Assembly: GCF_035046505.1 (NCBI RefSeq)
Contig: NC_089826.1
Span: forward strand, 84,167,254-84,231,253
Direction of reading: 5' to 3'
Length of the DNA stretch: 64,000 bases
Origin: Tiliqua scincoides
Lineage: Eukaryota; Chordata; Lepidosauria; Squamata; Scincidae
Shown piece after piece: positions 43,401-54,055 of this stretch. How positions within the stretch are numbered: position 1 is the first letter of the stretch; the number at the start of each line of letters is the position of its first letter. The position numbers and the translations under genes are program-made. The notes under the pieces are model-generated. The model was not told the origin of the DNA. It saw nothing but the letters and a program-made list of their open reading frames with translations, and made no database searches.

Positions 43401-46400
43401 TCCAGCAGCAATGCTGAAAATTTTCATAGAAACTCTATCCACGGGGTATTTGGCTGTGGCCGTAAGCAATGCTTCGGCGTGACCCAGACGTACACCTGGG
43501 GCTACTCTGACTTTCTTTACAAACAGTGATGCAGTCAGGATTTGCAGCTTGTAGTGCACGCCGGGATCATCGCTCATAAGGCAGAATGCGTCTTTACTCC
43601 GCGTGAGCTTGATTTTCACGTCCACCCCATTTAACAGTAGTTTTTCTTGAAAAAACAAGTCTGCATGGAGGTGCCCCAGGAGGTCTATTTTTCTGCTTTC
43701 AGCAGTCAGGGCGGCTCTTCTAATAAAGCCTTGGTTATCCCCATCCAGGCCTGTTGATTCATGTTCCCCTGGGGTGTCTTTGTAAAACAGCCCTGCAGAG
43801 AATTGGGTTGAAAGCGTCTCACCCCCAAAATTCAAGATGGACTCAATAAAAGCTCTAAAAGGGTAGCAATTATTACTTTGACTTATGAGCCTGTCTCCTA
43901 GTGTCACATCCAGCTGGCTGAAGATGGCTGCGATCGGGTAATTCACCAGCCCCACCTCTGCAGCCCTGGCAATGTTGGTTCCATCTTCTTTCACTATTTT
44001 GCAGCACAGGTATAATAGCGTATTATTCAAGTCTAGGTAGTCTTCACCATTTCCAGCTATGAAAAACTCAAGCGGTGCAGACTCTGTCACAGCTGCCAGT
44101 GGGGGCACCTCAATAAAAATGCTTCCTTCTACACTGGTCTGTGTAGGGGCTATTTGGAACAGGTCCAGTTCAGATTTAGTGCATTCTTCTGAAGCCCCAT
44201 GAATAAAAGCCATGTTGGGTTAAAATATGTCTCTGGAGCGCCCCTTCTTTCTTCCCCGCTGTCTCTTTGCCACCCTCTTCTGTGTCACCTGGCGCCTTTT
44301 AGCCTTCCTTTTAAAGGGACGCGGCGGTCCTGTTAGCTGCGCCTGCGCTGCTTTCCTTTTAAGCCCTTTTCTTCTTTTCATATACACAAGGCCGGCCCCC
44401 TCTTGTGTATTCACTTTATTCAAAATGGCCTGAGAAACATTTCCCACCACGTCTCTGGCAATATTCCGGGCCGCTGTTTTTACGTGGGGCCTGATAATCT
44501 CGAACCCCCTTCTCAAAAGGGGAACAGCTTTTCGAAAAAGACTTCGGAATACCCCTCCAACCCCTGCCCCATACATAACAGGGGCGCCTTGGTAGCCAGG
44601 GAGGCCATGTCCCGCCTGTGCCCTGTAATAGTTGCTATAAAGGGCAGGATCCCCATAACTTTTTAAAAGAACCATCTTTTAGAACAAGCAGGTTTTCCGG
44701 GGGCGAAAGTGAAGCTTCACAATCACTTTGCCAAAGCGAAATGACACGTTTTTGTTCTGATCTGTCTTTATCTCCACAGAGATGGTGTCTGCGTGATCTC
44801 TGTTCACAGAAAGGTAGTGAGGTTTGTCATACGTTATGGTTATGTTTTCGCTGCTCTCCCCGCGTATGGGCACACAGCGTAGCAGGGGCACATAATAGTC
44901 TCCCACGATCTGATGTGTTACAATATCTGAGTAAATGTACAAAGTGGAAAACCCTGCTGTTATATCTGCGGTGAAAGGTAGTTTCTTGACAGGGTTTCCA
45001 GGGAACAGCCCTAATATATAGGCCAGCTCCCCGTTTGCTAGAAATGTGTAAGTAAAGGGGGGTTTAAGCCTGACCTTCCTGGCCACGGTGTCATAGTGCA
45101 GAACCATTTCCGGGGGGTCCTCGTGGGCCTGCATGACATTGTTCATGTGATCCAGCAGCTCTGGTATGGATGCATAATAACCCCTTTGTAGAAAAAACAC
45201 CCACTTCTTCACCCCATTAGAAATTTCAAATGTTGCATCCTCAGTGATTGTATTCCAGCTGTGTGGGTAATGTATTTCTGCTAATCCAACTTCCCAGTCC
45301 CCCGTCAGTTCCAGGGGTCGTGCAAGCTGTGTGGTGAAAGAGGCGCTGGTGTTCTGAGGAAATACCTTAGCGCATGCGTTGCTAGGTAGGGTGATATAAA
45401 ATCCATTTCCCCCCATTTTCTCACCTATGCAGGTTCACGCAGATCTGTACCCGCAACCCAACTGTTGAATTTGTCAGGCCAGCCTAACCATTTCACCAAG
45501 TGTTGCTTTTTGTTACCCCGCCCCTTCGTTGCTAAAACTTTTTCAATCCTGTAAACCTGGTCCTTGTTCTTCACCTTTTGTAATTCTTCAGGGTAGAATG
45601 TCCCAACAATTGGGTCCCCCGCATAATCTTTTAACCTGAATACAGGTCTTTTTGCTTTGTGGTGGACTTGGTCAACTATGAAAACCTCTGTGGTAAAACT
45701 TTGTTCATAACCTTTTTCGAAAACCCCCTTGAGCTTGGAGACCCGTACGTGATCTCCTTTTCTGAACAAGGGAGCAGCTTTTTTTCTGTGTAACCTGTCT
45801 CCATAAACTGTTCTCCAGACAGATAGTGTGTTGGATTTGTTAACATCCACGGGTCGTGTCTTGATTGTTCTGTGGAAAGAATGGTTATAGCTCCTTATAA
45901 GCTGTGGCAGCACTTCAATATACCTGAATGTGTTCTTAGCTGTAAAAAATCTCCACATTCTTGTTTTCAGAGTCCTGTTAAAACGCTCCACAACTGCGGC
46001 TTTGACTTCATTGTTGGTAACAAAGTGGTGAATGTTGTGCTTTTTTAGTAACTCCCTTACAGGCTTATTCAGGAACTCTTTGCCAGAATCAGTCTGTAAC
46101 TTGCGAGGTATTCTTCCCTGTTTGAAGATATGTTGAAAAGCCCCAGACACCTGCCTTCCTGTTTTGTCTTCCAGGCTCCTAGCCCATGCATATTTAGACA
46201 GTATGTCCACCACCGTTAAGATATACTTGTGGCCGCTGTTGTACTTAGAGAACTGCTGCATGTCCACTAAATCTGCCTGCCATTGTGCATCCACTCCCGA
46301 GACAATAGTCTTGTTTCTTTTAAAATGGACTCGTGCCTGTTTGTGCAGTGTATAAGCATCCTGTTCTGAAAGCCATGTGCTAACTTGTTTTCTGGTCAGT

Positions 46401-49400
46401 GATTTACTTTGCTTTTTAGCCTCCTGGTAGAGGGGGTTCACCCCTCCGTAGCTCCCGACAGACCCTGGTGAATAATATATGCTCTTTAAAATTTGATCTG
46501 CCATGTTGTTGACTAGCACACATATGGACACAAGTGTCTGTTGTAAAATGTTTTTATTTACAGGTGATCCTTCTCCTTTTGCCACAACAGGTCATTCAGG
46601 GGCAAAGGCCTTTGCACGGTTGTCCTAGAGGCTCCCCAATAGACAGATTTTGGAAACTTCTAACCAGCTCATCTGCCTAGACAAAGAAAAAATGCTCTCA
46701 ACACACAATATACACGATGGAATAGCAGGCCCCAATACATTGCCCCAAACTTCAGCCTCCATATATTTACCGGTGAAATGGGGCGACCGGGTCTTGCATC
46801 CCCCTCTAATTCCTGGCTTCCAGCCGCCGTGTGTACCCCAACAAGTGGGGGGATGCTTGCTTCTTCTTCTCCCTGTTCTAAAGCACGACTCCAGTATGTC
46901 ACCCATTCTGGCGCTGTCATCCTGCGCTCCATTTCCTCCAACCTCTGGTTATAAAAAAAATGTATAGTTGATCCATAAGCACAAACATCCACAGACCCCC
47001 CCCCCCACACCCCTGTTATAAGCACACTTCCCATCACCCTTCTATGTCACAAGCACTTATTGTAAAGCGTGTATATTTACCATTGGTTTTGGCCAAAAGG
47101 GTCCTGCACCCATCTCTAATTCTTGGGATAAATCATTTTCCACACTGATGGGGTCAACAATTGTCTCATCTTCTGGCTCTAAAGCACGATTCCGATGTGT
47201 CAGCCATTCTGGTGCTGTTGTACTTTGCTCCATGTCCTCTGGCTCCTGGTTATAAAAATTGATTGTCGTTCCAAAACACTGGCCATCTGGTAAGTCAAGT
47301 TCCATGGGTCTCCCCAGTCCAAAGCACTCTGGCAAGTCAAGTTCCATGGGTCTCTCCATTTTTTTATTTTTATTTTTTTTTTTGCTTGTTTGTTGTGGTA
47401 AGTCTCTACTGGTTGCAAAAGAAAGAGGGTTTCTCCCCTCTCCCCGGCGGTTTAAATTTCCCCCCCTCATCCAGACATGCCCTGGCATATCCTCGGGACC
47501 ACCCTCCACACCACGCAGCAGTCTCATGGTCCCTAAAACCCCCTCCTATTGGACCGGGGTCCCGAGGGGCGTTCCTACAGGGGTCACATGGCACCCCATT
47601 TCCGGGAGGGCGGCGCAGAAAATGGCGCCCTTCGGGCGCCACCCTCCCCCCTGGTCCTGCCGTTCTGAAACCGCCACCACGTGGTCAGGGGTCTCGTGAG
47701 GAGTTCCTAGAGGGGTCACATGCCCACCCTCCACCCCTTCCGGGGCGTGGTTTCCGCTGACGTATTTCCGCATCCGGTCACGTGCTTCCGGGGGCGGGGC
47801 GGGGGGAGGGGTTTCCGCATCCGGTCACGTGGTTCCGGTATTTTGACAGAAGGTGGGTCCCTTATACTACTGAGAGGGGATGGCAGAAAGATGCAACTAC
47901 ATGGCCCCCTCCTTTGTTTGCCCAGCTTGCTGCTTGAAACAGCTGCTGCAGTGTGCCACATTGCACATTGTTTGGTGCCCCAAAGCAGCTTCTAAAGAAT
48001 GGAGTGGTCCTCTGCAAGAATGCAAAGACAGATAATACTTAATTGATATACATCTCGGAGCACAACTGCACCCAATTAAGCACTTTCGTATCAAATGCAA
48101 TCAGTAGGGAACTTGGGTACATCCTTAACTCTCAACCACTAAAATCAAGAGGTCTTTTAAAAATGTTTGGCTGGACTGTATTTTAAGGTTTTTATTTAAT
48201 TAAAAAAAATTTCTACTAAGGACAAAAAATATACGTGAAATGCAATAAATACCCAAACAGCATGAAATATTCATTCATTTTAGCACCCAGTCCTAACCCT
48301 CATCACTTCCATGAACCAATTGCAGCTCTTGCCTAAAACCACCAATGGGAAAGAAGTTGTGCTTCACAACTAGCCAATAAGAATGGGGTGTCTTGTCTCA
48401 GCACCCAGCATGCTCAGCGTTCCCCATCTCACCTCTCACAACTTTGTTCATTTACACAAACTTCACGCTCCGTGTTGCTACAAAGAGAACACCTTTAATT
48501 AGTCTACCAGTGAATCTCTATGAATATACAACACTGCCTCTGTATTAACATACAACGTTGCTTCATTTCACCATATTTTTCCCCCCATTGTAGCAGTTTC
48601 AGACTGTTGGGAGAGAAAATTCTCAAGTTCCACCCACTCCAGCAGAATTCTCAGGTTACGTCTGACTGTTATCCCGTCTGTGACTAACAGCGATGGTGGG
48701 GGAAGGTATTTGAATTCAGACAGTATTGTGGGAAAAGAAAAATTATACCACTCCTTTCTCCAGCAATGCAGTCAACACTCCCTATAAGAAGTTTGCCCCA
48801 CTGTGTGGACCCCTTTGGTGGTTTGCTCGGGTGGGGAGTCTTCCGACATTCACTGCTGACTTCTGGCTCAGCTGAGCTCTGAACTGCATGTAGCTTAGCT
48901 TTGAGCTGTGTGATTGCATGTCCACACAGCTGAGGGGGCACAAGGCCTGCAGCCCCAAGTGGAACTCTTCTTAGCAGAAAATAAAGCTTTGCACAGCACG
49001 AAAGAGGACAGCTTGCACTGTCAATGTAATAAATATGTCAAGGTGCATTCTTGCATTATTCATGCCACGTTCAGTTTGGTCATAAGGCAAATTAAAAGCT
49101 GTCGCCCCCTAAGGGCCAAGTTCAGCGCTGACCCCAGTGTCACATGCTTTTGAAACACATGTAATATGTGCGTGAAGGAAAATCTATTCTGTGTGCAGGG
49201 CAGGGCCAGCCCATCCGTGAGGCCAACCTCAGGCAAGAGATGGATGGGGGCACCCATTTCTGTCTTCCTACTTGCCTTCCCTGCTTCTTATTCTCCTTCC
49301 ACTCCCTGGACTGGAAAAAGGGGCAGAGAGGAAGAGCGAAAGTGGAGGGGAGGAGAGTGCTGAGCTGGGGGTGGGATGGGCAGAATGGGGTGGTGGCATG

Positions 49401-52400
49401 GACAGGGAGGGGGGCAGATTGGGACCAGGAAGGGGGCAGGTTTGGTGGCAGCAGTGTCTGCCAATCCTAATTTCATTCCTGGGTTCAATCCACCTTCACT
49501 GATTTACATCCTGTTGTAGCCCCATTCCAGAGCACGTGGGATAGTTGTGGCATGGTAGCTCTTGGTTGATAGCCTGGAGAGGCAGTGGCGTAGCTACAGG
49601 GGGAAGCATCATAAGTACTGCAGGTGCTTCAACGTGCCACGTAAGCAGCCCCTCCTACTGTCAGAGCCACTGCAGGATGCAACAGCAACATGCAGTATAT
49701 GCCGTTTGATTTGGCAAGCACCTGCACGTCGCTGTCGCTGCTTGTAATGGCTCTGGTGGCAAGTGGGAGCAGCCATTTACATAGCATGTTGAGGGGCCTA
49801 CAGTACTTATAGCACCCCCCCATAGCTATGCCACTGCTGAGAGGAGATCTGCCACTGCTGCTAAAGCAGTCCTAGAGAAAGAAAAGATTAAAAAAAGGCC
49901 AGCTACCAGCTACAGGTCACTTGGAGGACACAGTGTCACTGTCACCACCTGCAGGTAAGCCCCCCTACTGAGTCACATTGCCCTGAAGTTGCCCCCCCCC
50001 CAATTTTGCCCTCCAAATTTCACCTGTTCGCCCCTCCCAATTTTGAGTCAAAAGTTTTCTGTCTCTGTTGCCACCAGTTTGTGTTGTCAGTTCAGTTTCC
50101 TATAGATAGCTGGCTGGATCTTGGCCAGCTCACATTGTGGAGGCCATCTGGCAAGGATTTTTGCAAGCTGTGAAAGCAAGCAGGAGAAGGCTGATGCATA
50201 TGAAACGAGAGCATCTTTGGTACCTGTGTGGCGAAGAACTGCATGTTCAGCTTGTCCTGAGCCATGATGAAAACGTCTCCTTTGCTCCTACAAATAAAAA
50301 CAAGGAAGAGTAAATTCCCAACATGTACTGTTCTGCCAAGACAACAGTCTTTTTCAGATGAGCAGCCAAGTTGGCCTTTTTGCTAAACAACCTTCAGCAG
50401 CCTCTGATAGCAGCACTTCAGCTGATGCCTGGGGAAAGCAGGAGCATTGTGTTGCTTTTTTAGACTTACAGTAACCCAGACTCTTTATTTTTTAAGATTG
50501 TTCTTTCTCGCTGTCATGTTATTGTGTTGCCAATTTTTTTGGCTAGTGTAGAAATTTGAACTGTATGTTTTGGTACCATTGTAAGCCAGCCTGAGTCTTC
50601 ATAAGATGGGTGGGGTATACAGTCAATTTTTGTTCTATGCTGGGTTAGGTTCCCGGAAACCCTGGCAGATACCAAATCTGTGCCTAGGGAGTCATTGATC
50701 ATATGGGATCAATGGTGTTGGGGAAGGGGTAGGTTGGCCTGACAGCAGCAGAGACCCTCAGAATGCAGGAGAGACCTTCAAAATGGTGCCCGCAAATAGC
50801 ACAGAGAGATTTAAAATGGCCATGCGAAGCTTCAGAATGCCACCAGAAAGCTATTTTCTATTTTGAAGGTCTCCACTGTATTCCGAAGGTCTCTGCTGGT
50901 ATTCTGAATGCAAGGGGAGACCTTCAAAATGGCCCCTGTGAATAGTATGTAGACCTTTAAAATGGCACCTGCAAATAGCTTTTGGATACTGCAGATAGCT
51001 TCAGGATGGATGGTGCAGAGACCACAAATAGCCAAGAACAGACCGTGAACTGAAAGAGGTAAGTGTCAATCCTCCACCCCATGGTTTTCTAATATTAATT
51101 TTATTTACAATATACATGCAAAGTAGAGTGGAAGTAAACAGACTCCAGAAGCAGACAGCAAAAATGCTCAGCTTGCATCAGATTCCCTAAAGCTTCCAGC
51201 TCCTGCTCGAAACCACTGGCATACCTGGGGAGGGGGCAAGGGTTGCAAATGCCCCAGGCAGCACAGGTGAGAGAATGCTGCCATGCCACCAACCCCTCCA
51301 GCAGCGCCCAGTATGGAGGCTTTCGGAAGGCTGGGGAGGCCATGTGCAGCCCCCCCGGCCCTTCAAAGCCCCCCCAGATGCGATGGGGGCAGTGGCAGCA
51401 GCATTATTGGGGAGGGGCAGCCTTCTTCGGTCCTGGGCCTAGGCAGCACAGGGGCCAGGATCGCAAGTGCTAGAAACTCCTATGTCTGGTTGCCTCTGTC
51501 TGACTCAAAATTCAAATTGCACCTTTTTCTAGCTGCTTCTCTGTTCCTTTTCCCAAACTCTCATGGGTGTTACTTTCCCAAAACTGGAGAGAGATTAGAA
51601 CCTTTAAGGCCCATTAAACCCTCTCATTATGTTCCTGATTCAGGCTTGTCTGCAAGGTTGTCATGCAAATTAATAGAGGAAGCCCATTTGTGCTAATGGA
51701 CAAGAATGTCTTTGAGGGACTATGAAAGTGTAGCTGAGAAAAACACAGGATTGGAAAAAGAGTTTATAGGAAAACTGGGAAACTCTGTATTGAAGGAGAG
51801 GATGAGAAAAACTGCATGCAAATCTGCTTTACCTGGAAAAAGGAGACAGATAAGGAAAGTAGGAAATATCTCCTGCATTTTTTTTTAAAGGGAAAGACTA
51901 TAAATACATATGTGTGTGTGTGTGCATGTGCGTGTGCATGTGCGTGCGTGGGGATATATATATCCACAATGCCAGACTTGCACATGCTGCCAGGGAGACA
52001 GCCTGCATGAAAGTGCCATAAAGCACCAGGAAGAGGGATGCGCTGGTGCGCAGGCCAGCATGGGTGGGCACTGGATCTCTGTGTGGTCAGAGAGGCCCCA
52101 GAGCTATTGGCAGTGAGTCTACTGCTGAGTGGCATTGAGGCATTCCAGGGCGGGGGAGGGGAAATGGTGAGAGGGCAAAACTGGGTGGGAGAGACTGGCA
52201 CATGTGGGAAGTGAGCAGACTGGGCCTGAATGGGGGCAGGGGTGGGAATTGCGGCAGACACTGCTGCCAGATCCTATCCCTCCTCTTGGTCCTGAAAGCC
52301 CTACATGAGGCTAGTTGGTTCTGCACCAGTTGTATCACAGCACAGGCAATCCAGTTACGATTGGGCTGCCCATTGTATTTGCCTTATATTTAGGCTCTTT

Positions 52401-53983
52401 TCCCTGTGTTAAAAAGTACGACTCTTGTAGCCCAATCCTATGCATGTCTACTCAGAAGTCAGTCCCATTATAGTCAATGGGGCTTACTCCCAGGTAAGTG
52501 TGGATAGGACTGCAGCCTTAAACCCCATTTTGTCTGTGGAAAATCCACCGTTCTCAGTATGGGAGGCAGGTCACGTAACAGTGACCCTAGAAACTACTTT
52601 GGGAATGGGAAACATTTCTCTCACCCCCTCCCCTTTGGAATGCATAGGGTGGGCTTGACAGCAAAGCCTTGGTGCCAAATGTTTCTTCCTGATGATTTTA
52701 GCTCTGTAAGAAATGTTGCCTTCTGTTGGTGACAAAAAACAGACTGTTTTGGAATCAGGCCACACTTTTTTGTGATGATTGATTGACAAGGATGCTTTTC
52801 TTTGCTATTTCTGTGTTTCCTTATCAGTGGCGTAGCAGCAATGTCAATGTGCAGGTGTGCTTGTGCATTGCTGTTGCTGCCCAGATTGGCTCCAGTGGTG
52901 AGTGGGAGGTTCTAGTAAAGATAACTGTGCTTCTGAGCATTGGTGACATCAGTGGTTGGCCATATTGGACACTGGCAGGAGGCTGATGCCCATCTGGAAG
53001 CCCATCACTGACACTGGAACTTGCCACTCAGACCATGTGCAGTGACACTGAGTGAGGAGCTACTGCTGTTCTCCTTTTCCCTGGCCCTTCTAGGCCGAGG
53101 ACGGAGCCAGAGAAGACCTCACATGACAGCAAAAGATCCCTGTTCACGACAGCAGGGGTGGTGGAGATGCTGTTTCTCATTTACATGGAATGAGCATGGC
53201 ACCATGTGGGGCCCATCACAGGAGTGGGGGCACAACACAAGTCTTTGCTTTATGGCTAGAGGTGATTGAAAACAGTCTTTTCATTTTACTCTGAAGTAAG
53301 CCCAATGTGTTCAGTAAGGCTTGGTTGGCAATCCTAGCTTTCTCAAGGAGAAAAACAAAACACCTCTACTTTTGGCTCAGCAAAACTTGGTACTGGCCCC
53401 TTTTTGGAGCACCTTCAGAAGACCTTTTCTTCACCACTGAATAACCACTAGTTTGCAAACATTTGGAATTATTAGGGCCATATTTCTGGCCAAGAGGACG
53501 GGGCATCCAGTCAGGCTTCACAGTCTAGCAGTCCTTCTCTAGAAATTGAAGCACTTAATTAGCTGTGGTTCCCCAAGGCAATACACGATTCGGAGGATCG
53601 TGTTGAGACAACAAAAAAGTCACAGCATCTTGACATCACATCTAGTGCACGACCAATGGCCCTGTTCCAAACTACAGGCTGAGTTCAAAGCAGAGGTAGA
53701 AAATTGGGGGGGGGGGGGGAAGCTGAGGCATCTGTTCTATCAAGCTGACATTTGGAATGAGTTGCATTGTTGTGAGCGGCAGCTATGGATATTAAGACAC
53801 CCGGAACTAGCACAAAAAAGACTCATCCATCAAGGTCCTTACAGGGCTCAGTCACCCTGCCTAAGGGCTATGCCCTTCAGAAAGGCTGACATCTTTTGTA
53901 CCTACCCCTGATCAAAAGAGCAAAATCAATGACATGTATTCTCTTTTTCTCTGACACATGCTGGTTGTTTCTTACATGCTTCT

Positions 53984-54055
<72 letters not shown>

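Larger units (their letters stand above)
32315..47871. mobile_element. Polinton/Maverick element, nearly whole
   Basis: The 15,557-bp element begins AGTAGTATAAGGG and ends with the inverse. It is flanked by a perfect 6-bp target duplication GAGAGG (32309-32314 and 47872-47877), the size made by Polinton integrases. Terminal inverted repeats are about 590-630 bp. It carries pPolB, packaging ATPase, adenain-like protease, double-jelly-roll capsid protein, penton-like protein, core-like protein, chromodomain integrase and small conserved proteins. That is the full vertebrate Maverick (adintovirus-like) set. It looks largely whole, with about one break, in the polymerase. The outer 510 bp of the TIRs differ at roughly ten positions by eye and keep many CpGs, so the insertion is fairly recent. 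It sits in an HGFAC intron. Confidence 0.97.

Noticed and set aside
36290-47871. An integrated adenovirus or a retrovirus
   Set aside because: Protein-primed polymerase, hexon-like capsid and adenain alone could suggest adenovirus, but the DDE chromodomain integrase, 6-bp duplication and gene order identify a Polinton. No LTRs or reverse transcriptase are present in it.
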